From Nocardiopsis sp. NRRL B-16309 (lineage in GTDB: Bacteria; Actinomycetota; Actinomycetes; Streptosporangiales; Streptosporangiaceae), in assembly GCF_001279585.1 (NCBI RefSeq), contig NZ_LGEC01000066.1, positions 1-64,000 of the forward strand: 64,000 nucleotides of DNA, written 5' to 3'. Positions 8,059 to 16,166 of this stretch are shown in pieces. Numbering within the stretch: position 1 is the stretch's first letter; each line of letters begins with the position of its first letter. The notes beneath the pieces are model-generated. The model was not told the DNA's origin. It worked only from the letters and a program-made list of their open reading frames with translations, and did no database searches. The translations under genes were made by a program, and so were the position numbers.

Positions 8059-9360
8059 ATGACCGTGGTGCGCACCTGCCCCGTCTGCTCGGACACCGTG
8101 GCCGCCGGTGACGTCTTCTGCGAGCGGTGCGGCCGCACCCTGCCGGACGACGTGCGCGAGGCCCGCGACACCGACGCGGTGGCCACGGCTCCGCAGGAGA
8201 GCCTGGCCGACCAGTCGCGGCCAGGGCTCGTCCCCGGTGACGGCGCGCCGACCGCTCCGCAGGTGAGCCTCAGCGGCCTCGCCACGAGCGAGGAGCCCTC
8301 GGGCGACCCCGAGTGGGAGGCGGTCGACGCCATGGCCACCCAGCCGGTGCGGCGTGCCCAGCGGCCCGCGGGGGTCCCGGCGCCCGCCCCGGCCCCCGAG
8401 GGGGTGGCGCCCGAGTGGCCGCCCCCGGCCACGGGCAGCAACCCCGTACAGCCGACCAACCCGGGCCTGTGCGTCTGGTGCCCGGGCACCGTCCTGGACG
8501 GGTACTGCGAGAAGTGCGGCTTCCTCCAGCCCACCGGCCGCGACCACGTCGAGGTGCGCACCCGGTCCGCGGTGGGCGTCAGCGACCGCGGCCTGCGGCA
8601 CCGGCGCAACGAGGACGCCATGGCGGTCCGGGTCGTGGACGCCGACGACCCCCACGCCCCGGGCTCGGTCGTGGCCGTGGTCTGCGACGGCGTGTCCAGC
8701 TCACCGCGCTCGGACGAGGCCTCGCGGATCACGGCCGAGACGGGCGCGACCGTCCTCGCCGAACGGCTGCGCCGGGGCGAGGACCCCCGCGCCGCCACCG
8801 GAGCGGCGATGACCCGCGCCGCGGAGGCGGTGGCCGGGATCGCCGAGTCGCCCAGCTCCGCTCCGGCCTGCACGTACGTCTCCGCGGTGGTCGACCCCGC
8901 CACGGGGACGACCACCATCGGCTGGGTGGGCGACAGCCGCGCGTACTGGCTCTCCGGCGCCCCCACCTCCAGCGCCTCGGCGCTGCTCACCAAGGACGAC
9001 TCCTGGAGCGAGGCGATGGTGCAGGCCGGTGCGCTCTCGCGGGAGGAGGCGATGAGATCGGCCAACGCGCACGCCCTCATCGCGTGGATGGGCGCCGACT
9101 CCGGGGAGATCGACGCCCACATCTCGACCGTGACCCCGACCGGCCCCGGCGCCGTCGTACTGTGCAGCGACGGACTCTGGAACTACTACCCCGAGGCGCA
9201 GGCCCTGACCGACGCCGTTCCCGGAGCGGGAGCGGAGCCCCACGGCGCCGCCCGCGCCTATGTCAGCCTGGCGCTGAAGGCGGGGGGCAAGGACAACATC
9301 ACCGTCGTCGTCATTCCCGTACCCACCGCACAAGGGGGTCACCGTGCCGAACAGGCCTGA
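8059..9360 (+). CDS. PP2C-family Ser/Thr phosphatase with two N-terminal zinc ribbons
   Basis: 433 residues. Two C4 zinc ribbons come first: CPVCSDTVAAGDVFCERCG (about 6-24) and CVWCPG with YCEKCG (about 137-155). Between them lies a disordered Ala/Pro linker with PQESL and PQVSL. The PP2C domain fills the rest, with the metal-binding motifs RRNEDAM, VCDGVSSS, GWVGDSRAYW, LCSDGLWNYY and GGKDNITVVV all present, so it should be active. It likely reverses phosphorylation by the upstream kinase. Start ATG 8059 follows GAGGG; 17 bp separate it from the kinase stop. Confidence 0.93.
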   Translation: MTVVRTCPVCSDTVAAGDVFCERCGRTLPDDVREARDTDAVATAPQESLADQSRPGLVPGDGAPTAPQVSLSGLATSEEPSGDPEWEAVDAMATQPVRRAQRPAGVPAPAPAPEGVAPEWPPPATGSNPVQPTNPGLCVWCPGTVLDGYCEKCGFLQPTGRDHVEVRTRSAVGVSDRGLRHRRNEDAMAVRVVDADDPHAPGSVVAVVCDGVSSSPRSDEASRITAETGATVLAERLRRGEDPRAATGAAMTRAAEAVAGIAESPSSAPACTYVSAVVDPATGTTTIGWVGDSRAYWLSGAPTSSASALLTKDDSWSEAMVQAGALSREEAMRSANAHALIAWMGADSGEIDAHISTVTPTGPGAVVLCSDGLWNYYPEAQALTDAVPGAGAEPHGAARAYVSLALKAGGKDNITVVVIPVPTAQGGHRAEQA

Positions 9361-10693
9361 CCAAGCCGGCGAGCCGGAGTTCCGCGTCGAGATCGACCAG
9401 AACAGGTTCCTGCCCATCGGCAGGGGCGAGGTGCACGCGGTCGTCAGTGTCACCTCCAACAGCCCGATCCTGGTGGGGACGTCCGTGCGCGCCTCCGAGG
9501 TGATCATCGTGGACACCTCGGGGTCCATGTACGGCGAGAAGCTCAACGCGGCCAAGCAGGCCGCCCGCGCCGCCATCGAGGCCCTGCGCGACGGCGTCAA
9601 CTTCGCGGTGGTCGCCGGGCACCGGACGGCGCAGATGATCTATCCGGCCGAGGACCGGCTGGTGAAGGTCGACGCCCGGACCCGGGCCGAGGCGCTGGAC
9701 GCGGTCGGCACGCTGCGGGCGGACGGCGGGACGCGCATGGGCACCTGGCTCGCCCGCGCCGCGGAGCTGTTCACGCCGGTGGACGAGGGCATCAAGCACG
9801 CCATCCTGCTGACCGACGGGCAGAACAACGAACCGCCCGAGGAGTTCGAGCGGGTGCTGCGGCGGGTCGCCGGAACCTTCGTCTGCGACTGCCGCGGCGT
9901 GGGGACGGACTGGAAGGTCGACGAGCTGCGCCGGATCGACTCGGCCCTGCTCGGCGGAGGCCCCGGCATCATCGCCGACCCCGCCGACATGGCCGCGGAC
10001 TTTCGCGCGATGGCCCAGGCCTCCATGGGCAAGTCGGTCGCCGACGTCGCCCTGCGCCTGTGGACGCCGCACAACGCGGTGGTGCGCTACGTCAAACAGG
10101 TCGCGCCCACGGTGCAGGACCTCAGCGGCCGCGCGGTGGAGCGGGTGCCCCAGGCGGGCGACTACCCCACTGGTTCCTGGGGCACCGAGAACCGCGACTA
10201 CCACGTGTGCGTGGAGGTTCCCCCGGGCGACCCGGGCCGACAGCTGCGCGCGGGCTGGGTCCGCGTCGTCATCCCCGGCGAGCACGGCATCGACGACCAC
10301 GTCCTGGCCTCGGGGAACATCCTGGCGGAGTGGACCGCAGACGAGGCCAGGGCGACGGAGATCAACCCCCGGGTGGCCCACTACACCGGCCAGGTGGAGC
10401 TGGCCCAGGCCATCCAGGACGGGCTGTCCGCCCGTCGCGACGGTGACGAGGACGTCGCCACCACACGGCTCGGACGGGCGGTCGCGCTCGCCCACGAGTC
10501 GGGCAACGAGGAGACCGCGAAGCTGCTGGAGCGGGTGGTCGACGTCATCGACCCCGTCACCGGCACGGTCCGACTCAAGCCCACCGTCGACAAGGTCGAC
10601 GAGATGACGCTCGACACCAACTCGACCCGAACCGTACGGACCCGCCCCCGCCCGTCGGGGGAGGAGCCCGGCGAATCCCCCGGACCCGGGTAG
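9344..10693 (+). CDS. VWA-domain protein of the pknG-type operon
   Basis: 449 residues starting at GTG 9344, overlapping the phosphatase by 17 bp. The von Willebrand A domain (about residues 45-240) has an intact MIDAS: DTSGSM (DxSxS), the DGGTRMGTW threonine and the LLTDGQNNE aspartate. A beta-rich region and a helical tail follow. There is no signal peptide or membrane segment, so it is cytoplasmic. Such VWA proteins usually bind metal-dependently to a partner; here the likely partners are the kinase, phosphatase or FHA protein. The C-terminal tail contains many Thr residues (TLDTNSTRTVRTR) that could be phosphorylated; that is inference. Confidence 0.88.
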   Translation: MPNRPDQAGEPEFRVEIDQNRFLPIGRGEVHAVVSVTSNSPILVGTSVRASEVIIVDTSGSMYGEKLNAAKQAARAAIEALRDGVNFAVVAGHRTAQMIYPAEDRLVKVDARTRAEALDAVGTLRADGGTRMGTWLARAAELFTPVDEGIKHAILLTDGQNNEPPEEFERVLRRVAGTFVCDCRGVGTDWKVDELRRIDSALLGGGPGIIADPADMAADFRAMAQASMGKSVADVALRLWTPHNAVVRYVKQVAPTVQDLSGRAVERVPQAGDYPTGSWGTENRDYHVCVEVPPGDPGRQLRAGWVRVVIPGEHGIDDHVLASGNILAEWTADEARATEINPRVAHYTGQVELAQAIQDGLSARRDGDEDVATTRLGRAVALAHESGNEETAKLLERVVDVIDPVTGTVRLKPTVDKVDEMTLDTNSTRTVRTRPRPSGEEPGESPGPG

Positions 10694-10702
10694 GAGGGAC
10701 CC

Positions 10703-11437
10703 ATGCCGAGTTGCCCTAGCGGGCACCACTCCAGGGCGACCGACTTCTGCGACGTCTGCGGACTGCGCCTCCAGGCGCACACGCCCGCACCCGTCCCACC
10801 CCAACACCAGTACCGCCAGCCGCCCCCGCCCCGCACCGTGCCCCCGTCGGTGCCGCCGTCCGCGCCGCCTCCCCCGGCGGCGCGGCCCTCCGCCACGACC
10901 CGCGGCGGCCCCTGCCCGGAGTGCAGGACCCCCCGCGCGGGGCGCTTCTGCGAGGAGTGCGGCTACGACTTCGCCTCGCAGTCCGGCGCCCACCTGCGGC
11001 GGCACTCCGGTCCCGGATCCGGCGGGAGCGGGGCGTACTGGCGGGCGATCGTGGCCGCCGACCCGGCGTACTACCAGTACATGGTCGACCAGGGCATGCT
11101 CGACCCCGCGCAGATCTCGTTCCCGTCCAACAACCAGCAGCGCCGGGTGTCGCTCAGGGGCGAGCGCGTGCACATCGGCCGCCGGAGCGCGTCGCGGGGC
11201 TTCACGCCCGAGATCGACCTCGGCGGCCCCGGCGGCGACCCGGCGATCTCCCACATCCACGCCATCCTCGTCGCCAAGCCCGGGGACACCTGGGCCCTGG
11301 TCGACCCCGGGTCCACCAACGGCACCACCATCAACGGCACGGCCAACCCCATCGCCCCCAACGTGGAGGTTCCCCTGCATTCCAGTGACCGCATCTACGT
11401 CGGCGCGTGGACCGTCATCATCCTCCAGAAGGGGTGA
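10703..11437 (+). CDS. FHA-domain protein with two zinc ribbons (GarA-like role)
   Basis: 244 residues. Two C4 zinc ribbons, CPSG with FCDVCG (about 3-22) and CPECRTPRAGRFCEECG (about 72-88), flank a Pro-rich linker. The C-terminal FHA domain (about 150-243) shows HIGRRS, SHIHAILV and STNGTTING, the residues that make the phosphothreonine pocket; SHIH replaces the usual SRxH. In mycobacteria PknG acts through the FHA protein GarA, so this may be the operon's phospho-reader, though GarA's N-terminal ETTS phosphosite is not seen here. ATG 10703 follows GGAGGG; 9 bp after the VWA stop. Confidence 0.9.
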   Translation: MPSCPSGHHSRATDFCDVCGLRLQAHTPAPVPPQHQYRQPPPPRTVPPSVPPSAPPPPAARPSATTRGGPCPECRTPRAGRFCEECGYDFASQSGAHLRRHSGPGSGGSGAYWRAIVAADPAYYQYMVDQGMLDPAQISFPSNNQQRRVSLRGERVHIGRRSASRGFTPEIDLGGPGGDPAISHIHAILVAKPGDTWALVDPGSTNGTTINGTANPIAPNVEVPLHSSDRIYVGAWTVIILQKG

Positions 11438-11443
11438 ACCCCG

Positions 11444-12937
11444 TTGACAACCCCCCAGACCGACCAGATGCGACCGCCCGGGGCCCAGGCGCCGGGGCCC
11501 GGCGGCGGACGGCCAGCCCGCTTCCGGCGCCGGCTGCGCACGACCCCGGCCCGGGTGTGGCTGCTGTCGGCGATGAGCGTCGCCGCGATCGTGGCGCTGT
11601 TCGGATCGGCCGCGTTCACGCTCAACCAGGCCAGGGACGGCCTGAACGTGCTCGGGCACAACGCCGGCCCCCAGGCGATGGCCACGACCCAGCTCTACCT
11701 GGCCCTGGCGGACATGGACGCCCGGATGGCCGACGTCCTGCTCATGGGCACCGACCACGACCTGGGGTCGGGGCGTGAGGACGCCCTGGAGCACTACGAG
11801 GGCAGCCGTGCCCGCGCCAACGAGGCGCTGCTCCAGGCGGCCTCGCTGACCGAGGGCGACACCGTCGAGGAGCGCAACGTCCAGGCGGTGCTGGACGGCA
11901 TGGGCACCTACGAGCAGCTGGCCACCGAGGCGCGCCTGATCAACGACGAGGCCGCGGCCCCGCCGGGGGAGGTGGACGGGGCGGCCCTGGAGACCTACCG
12001 GGAGGCCACCCTGCTGATGCACACCGAACTGCTGCCCAAGGCCTTCAACCTGGGACTGGACTCCTCGGCGATCGTCCGCGCCAACCACGAGGAGGGGCAG
12101 GAGTCCGTGGCGATCGGCCTGGTGTGGGTCGGGGTCGTCGGCGTGGCGGCGGTGGCCTCCCTCATCGCCCTCCAGCTGTACCTGCGGGTGCGGTTCCGGC
12201 GGCGGTTCAACGTGTTCCTGCTCGCGGCGACCGCGGGATCCGTGGTGCTCACGGTGGGCGTGGTGCTGGCCCTCACCACCAGCGGCGGCCACCAGAGCCG
12301 GGCCAAGGAGGAGGGCCTGGACGCGGCGATGGCGCTCGCCCGGGCCGGGGCCATCGCGACCGACATGCAGGCCGACCAGAGCCGCTACCTCGCCGACCCG
12401 GAGCGGGCCGACAACTACCAGCAGACCTATCTCGACCGCGCCCAGGCGGTGCTGTTCCGCCCCGCCACCAACCTGGACGCCTACTACGAGCAGATCGACG
12501 GCGTCACGGCGTCCTACCCGGACCTGCCCGGCTCCGGCGGCTCCGACGAGGAGGACCCCGGCACGCTCGGCTACCTGGGACAACGGGCGCAGGACGCCCT
12601 GCTGCCCGGCCAGGAGGACGCGCTGGCCGACGTGCTGGCGGCCTACGACGCCATCCAGGACCGGGACCGGGCGATGCGCGCGGCGGCGATGGAGGGCGAC
12701 ACCGCGGGCGCCATCGACGAGCGGATGGGGATCGCCCACTCCGAGGACGGCGTCTTCCGGGAGTACGTGGACGCGCTGGACGAGCTCACCCGGCTCCACG
12801 AGGAGGCGTTCACCGAGGGCATCGACCGCGGCGACCGCGCGCTGGCGCCGTGGACGTGGGCGCTGCCCGCGGGCACGCTCGTCCTGTTGGCCCTCGTCGT
12901 CGCGGGTGTGCGCCCCCGGCTGGCCGAGTACCGCTGA
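11444..12937 (+). CDS. glnX: GlnX-like membrane sensor protein
   Basis: 497 residues starting at TTG 11444, which has AAGGGG 9 nt upstream. There are four membrane segments: about 39-60, 221-245, 255-278 and 468-487. They leave two large helical extracytoplasmic regions (61-220 and 280-465) and an Arg-rich cytoplasmic N-terminus. This matches the architecture reported for mycobacterial GlnX, which couples the amino-acid-binding lipoprotein GlnH to PknG. Position directly before the glnH-like gene supports that. Sequence similarity to GlnX itself could not be tested, so the name rests on topology and context. Confidence 0.75.
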   Translation: MTTPQTDQMRPPGAQAPGPGGGRPARFRRRLRTTPARVWLLSAMSVAAIVALFGSAAFTLNQARDGLNVLGHNAGPQAMATTQLYLALADMDARMADVLLMGTDHDLGSGREDALEHYEGSRARANEALLQAASLTEGDTVEERNVQAVLDGMGTYEQLATEARLINDEAAAPPGEVDGAALETYREATLLMHTELLPKAFNLGLDSSAIVRANHEEGQESVAIGLVWVGVVGVAAVASLIALQLYLRVRFRRRFNVFLLAATAGSVVLTVGVVLALTTSGGHQSRAKEEGLDAAMALARAGAIATDMQADQSRYLADPERADNYQQTYLDRAQAVLFRPATNLDAYYEQIDGVTASYPDLPGSGGSDEEDPGTLGYLGQRAQDALLPGQEDALADVLAAYDAIQDRDRAMRAAAMEGDTAGAIDERMGIAHSEDGVFREYVDALDELTRLHEEAFTEGIDRGDRALAPWTWALPAGTLVLLALVVAGVRPRLAEYR

Positions 12938-12955
12938 GAGACAAGGAACAGGCCG

Positions 12956-13795
12956 ATGAGGTACCGACACCGTCGCACCGTCGCCGCGGCCGCCCTGGCC
13001 GCCGCGGCGGTCCTGGGACTGCCCGCCTGCTCCGCGGTGGTGGGAGAGCAGGCGTCGCTGGTCGACGCGGACTCGCTGACCGTGGGCGTCAAGTACGACC
13101 AGCCCGGACTGGGGCTGGAGGGCGAGGACGGCGGGTTCACGGGCTTCGACGTGGACGTGGCCCTCTACATCGCCGACAGGCTGGGGGTGGCGGCCGAGGA
13201 CGTGGAGTTCGTGGGCCTGGTCTCCAGCGAGCGCGAGGACAAGCTGGTCAGCGGTGAGGTCGACATGGTGCTGGCCACCTACTCGATCACGCCGGCCCGC
13301 AAGACCGAGGTGACCTTCGGCGGCCCCTACTACGTGGCCAAGCAGGACGTCCTGGTGCGGGCCGACGCCACCGACATCCAGAGCGTGCGCGATCTGGAGG
13401 GCGGCAGCGTGTGCCAGGGCGAGGGCTCGAACTCGGCCCGGCGCATCACCGAGGGCCTGGGGATCGACGTGGAACAGATGGACGCGCCGAGCTACAGCGC
13501 GTGCATCGACCGCCTCCGTGAGGGCGACGTGGACGCCGTGTCCACGGACAACCTCATCCTGGCCGGGTTCCTGGCCGAGGACCCCTCGGCCTTCCGGTTC
13601 GTCAACAACCCGTTCACGGACGAGAAGTACGGGGTGGGGCTGCCGTACGGGGACGTGCGGGCCTGCGAGGCGGTGAACAAGGCGGTGAGCGAGATGTACC
13701 AGGACGGGACCGCGGCCGAGCTGCTGGACACCTGGTTCGGCGAGACGGACCTGGAGGTGACCACGAGCGTGCCGCAGTTCGAGGGGTGCAGCTGA
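12956..13795 (+). CDS. glnH: GlnH-like amino-acid-binding lipoprotein (SBP family 3)
   Basis: 279 residues with a lipoprotein signal peptide: basic MRYRHRR, a hydrophobic Ala/Leu stretch and the lipobox LPAC with Cys at about 25. The mature part is a family 3 solute-binding protein: GFTGFDVDVALYIADRLG, DMVLATYSITPARKTEVTF and LEGGSVCQGEGSNS are typical ligand-pocket segments. No ABC permease or ATPase is nearby, which argues for sensing rather than transport, as for mycobacterial GlnH, which binds Asp/Glu and signals through GlnX to PknG. Last gene of the operon, 18 bp after glnX. Confidence 0.87.
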   Translation: MRYRHRRTVAAAALAAAAVLGLPACSAVVGEQASLVDADSLTVGVKYDQPGLGLEGEDGGFTGFDVDVALYIADRLGVAAEDVEFVGLVSSEREDKLVSGEVDMVLATYSITPARKTEVTFGGPYYVAKQDVLVRADATDIQSVRDLEGGSVCQGEGSNSARRITEGLGIDVEQMDAPSYSACIDRLREGDVDAVSTDNLILAGFLAEDPSAFRFVNNPFTDEKYGVGLPYGDVRACEAVNKAVSEMYQDGTAAELLDTWFGETDLEVTTSVPQFEGCS

Positions 13796-13903
13796 GCCCG
13801 GGACCGGTCGGGGAGCCGGTCGCGGGGGAGTGGTCGAGACGGGGGATATGGCAGATACTGACCCTTGCGCAGGGCCATGGGGGTACCGGATGGGAGTTGT
13901 CCG

Positions 13904-14197
13904 TTGACCATCGTCGAGTTCCTGAGTGCCCGCCTGGACGAGGACGAACGCGCGTCGAAGTCCGTGCCCGTGGGCTCCCGCGGCCGTGAGCGGGCCCTCG
14001 CGGAGGTCGCGGCCAAACGCGGGATCGTCCGCGGCTACGCCCAGGCGCACGCCGCGAGCATGCGTGTCCTGGACTCCTCCTCCGCCGTCGGGGGCGCGGA
14101 CCCCTGGTCCGAACTCCTGGCCTGGCGGCGGGCCGTGAAGTACCTCGCGGCCGTCTACCGCTCGCACCCGGAGTACGACCGGTCGTGGGAGGAGTAG
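13904..14197 (+). CDS. DUF6221 family protein
   Basis: 97 residues from TTG 13904, preceded by GGGAG at 13892-13896; ATG 13877 in frame is an alternative. The start MTIVEFLSARLDEDE and end AVYRSHPEYDRSWEE match the pattern of DUF6221 proteins, small actinomycete proteins of unknown function. The middle segment is shorter than usual and lacks the Cys/His pair seen in some members. It stands alone downstream of glnH. Confidence 0.7.
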   Translation: MTIVEFLSARLDEDERASKSVPVGSRGRERALAEVAAKRGIVRGYAQAHAASMRVLDSSSAVGGADPWSELLAWRRAVKYLAAVYRSHPEYDRSWEE

Positions 14198-14214
14198 GGG
14201 GGTGTTCGGGCGTT

Positions 14215-14332
14215 CGGGCGCCTGGAAGACGGGGCCTTCGCGGCTTCCGGTGCACGCCCTCGTTCCTCGGGAGTGCACCTCCAGCCACTCCAGGACCCGT
14301 CGGCGCCCTCACCGTGCTTGCCTTGGGCCTCC
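14215..14332 (+). repeat. Interspersed intergenic repeat family A, copy 2
   Basis: Begins 17 bp after the DUF6221 stop codon. Nearly identical to copy 1 at 2375-2500 over GAAGACGGGGCCTTCG and the next 45 bp. It includes the GGTGCAC/GTGCACC hairpin at 14249-14279. The position just 3' of a gene is also the same. Confidence 0.75.
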
Positions 14333-14622
14333 GCTCGTGCCCACACCGTCGCCCGCCACCACCCTCAACGGACGCCTTCGGCGCGGTTCCTCCTGCTTCG
14401 GCCCGGATAGACCCCCTGTGGTTCCGGTGGGCTGGACCGCTCACCATCAACCCCCTGTGGCACGGCTGGGGGGTGCTTGGCGCCGGGTCCTTCGTCGTCG
14501 CCCGCGCCTGTGCTCGTGCCCACACCGTCGCCCGCCACCACCCTCAACGGACGCCTTCGGCGCGGTTCATCCTGCTTTGGCCCGGATCTACCCCCTGCGG
14601 TTGAGGTGAGCTGGGCCGCTCA
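14333..14622 (+). repeat. Intergenic repeat family B, two copies 179 bp apart
   Basis: A unit of about 110 bp beginning GCTCGTGCCCACACCGTCGC and containing CTCAACGGACGCCTTCGGCG occurs at 14333-14440 and 14512-14622. The copies differ at few positions until near the end. A diverged relative of the core (CTCGACGGACGCCTGCGGAG) lies at 58024-58043. No coding potential is convincing. Confidence 0.75.
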
Positions 14623-14664
14623 CCTTTGACGCCCTGGGGTGCGCGTGGGCGTCTGGTGGACGGG

Positions 14665-15354
14665 TCACTTGAGGGCGAGGAGGCCGTCCACGACCTCGAC
14701 CAGGTCCCGGCCGGTCACGTCCGGCGGGGTGAACACCGAGGGGAACCGGCCCTCCAGGTGGGCCGACCACCCGGTGACCAGTCCCGCCCGGGCGCCGCCC
14801 GCCACGTCCCAGCCGTGCGCGGTGACCAGGGCGAGGCGGTCGGGTTCGACCTCCAGGGCCTCGGCCGCGGCCAGGTACGGGGTGGCGGACGGCTTCCAGC
14901 TGTTCGGAGCCGCGCAACTCAGGACGCCGTCGACCAGCGCGTCCAGGCCCGACCGCGCCATCAGCGCGGTGGTGGGGCCGTCGTCGCCGTTGCCCAGCGT
15001 CACCACCGTGAGCCCGGCCTCACGCGCGGCGGTCAGGGCGTCCGCCGCCTCGCGCCGCTCGGTGAGCTCGGACATCCCCTCGATGATCGCGTCCTCGGCG
15101 GCGGGGGCGATCTGGTGCCCGGTGATGTCGCGGAGCGCCCCGCGGGCGACCTCCTCGAAGGTGTGGCCGCCGCCGAGCAGCGCGAGGGCGAACGCGTCCC
15201 TCAGCAGGTGGTCGCTCCAGCGGGTCATGAGGACGCGGGGGATCCCGGCCGCGCGGAAGCGCCACTCCAGCGGGGCGAGCGGGAAGAGGGTGTCGAGGAC
15301 GTCGAAGGCGAGGGCGAGCGGTCGGCGGGGCGCGGGTGAGGGGGCGGCGGTCAT
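14665..15354 (-). CDS. HAD-superfamily hydrolase, haloacid dehalogenase type II-like
   Basis: 229 residues. Motif I is FDVLDTLF, placing the nucleophilic Asp near residue 16 in the DxxxT form typical of type II 2-haloacid dehalogenases (FDAYGTLF). Motif II is VTLGNGDDG, the motif III lysine is in SWKPSATPY, and VTAHGWDVAGGARAGL is the usual C-terminal signature. Cleaves carbon-halogen or phosphoester bonds; the true substrate is unknown. Start ATG 15354. Downstream of idi on the same strand with 89 bp between them. Confidence 0.85.
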   Translation of the reverse strand: MTAAPSPAPRRPLALAFDVLDTLFPLAPLEWRFRAAGIPRVLMTRWSDHLLRDAFALALLGGGHTFEEVARGALRDITGHQIAPAAEDAIIEGMSELTERREAADALTAAREAGLTVVTLGNGDDGPTTALMARSGLDALVDGVLSCAAPNSWKPSATPYLAAAEALEVEPDRLALVTAHGWDVAGGARAGLVTGWSAHLEGRFPSVFTPPDVTGRDLVEVVDGLLALK

Positions 15355-15443
15355 CGGCTCACTCAACTCCTGGGGAGTGCGGGGGCTGCTGACCCGGTAC
15401 CTACCCGTTTCGGTCCGCGCGGGATCTCCCGTCGGGGCGCGCG

Positions 15444-16001
15444 TCAGGCCGGCGGGGCGCCCCCGAAGGCGGCGTCCATCCGGGGGATCTGCTCGACCGC
15501 CCACGGGCTCAGGGCCCAGGGAGTGCGCTCGGCGAGGGCGACCAGGTCGCGCCATCCGGTCCACGCGACCTCGGCGACCTCGGACGGGTCGGGGTCGGGG
15601 ACCTCGGCGGTCCGGGCCCAGAACACCGGGCAGAACTCGTTCTCGACGATGCCCTCGGCCGACACCGCGCGGTACCGGAAGTCGGGGAGGACGGGGCGCA
15701 CACCGGTCAGCGCGATGCCGAGTTCCTGGCCGACGCGGCGCCGCACGGCCGTCTCCAGGTCCTCCTCCGGAGCCGGATGGCCGCAGCAGCTGTTCGTCCA
15801 CACCCCCGGCCACGTGGTCTTGGCCAGGGCGCGGCGGGTGACCAGGACGCGTCCGTCGGCGTCCTGGACGTAGCAGGAGAAGGCCAGGTGGAGAGGGGTG
15901 TCGCGGGTGTGCACGGTGGCCTTGTCCGCGACGCCCACGCGCTCGTGCCGCTCGTCGAGCAGCACCACGCGCTCGGTGGCGGCGGTCGTCGGCTGGATCA
16001 C
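15444..16001 (-). CDS. idi: Isopentenyl-diphosphate delta-isomerase, type I
   Basis: 185 residues, the usual length. Interconverts isopentenyl and dimethylallyl diphosphate in the cytoplasm. A NUDIX-type fold is visible, with TNSCCGHP holding the catalytic Cys and ENEFCPVFWA holding the second catalytic/metal-binding Glu. GTG 16001 is chosen because GGGGGAGA lies just upstream; the open frame continues further without a start signal. No other isoprenoid genes are near, so it probably supports menaquinone or carotenoid synthesis elsewhere. Confidence 0.93.
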   Translation of the reverse strand: MIQPTTAATERVVLLDERHERVGVADKATVHTRDTPLHLAFSCYVQDADGRVLVTRRALAKTTWPGVWTNSCCGHPAPEEDLETAVRRRVGQELGIALTGVRPVLPDFRYRAVSAEGIVENEFCPVFWARTAEVPDPDPSEVAEVAWTGWRDLVALAERTPWALSPWAVEQIPRMDAAFGGAPPA

Positions 16002-16166
16002 GGCTCTCCCCCAACTCGCGGGGCCTGCGGTCCCGCACGTCAACAGTCGTCCCTCCCATAGTCACCCGTCCCAGGCACCACACGGCGCCCCGGCCGGTCC
16101 GCGGCGGCGCGTAATCTTCCTGGAGGCCCCACTCGGGGACCTTCAGGGACAGCGGTGGAGTCAGTG

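Noticed and set aside
12956..13795. GlnH-like protein as part of an ABC amino-acid importer
   Set aside because: No permease or ATPase gene is adjacent; the neighbours are signalling proteins.
9311..14278. Very long open frame (about 1,650 codons) antisense to the PknG operon genes
   Set aside because: It mirrors seven well-supported sense genes, has no ribosome binding site and its translation is low-complexity Arg/Gly/His-rich. Such frames arise from the extreme third-position GC.
14333..14622. Repeat pair considered as an insertion sequence
   Set aside because: No transposase frame, no terminal inverted repeats flanking both copies and no target-site duplication seen.
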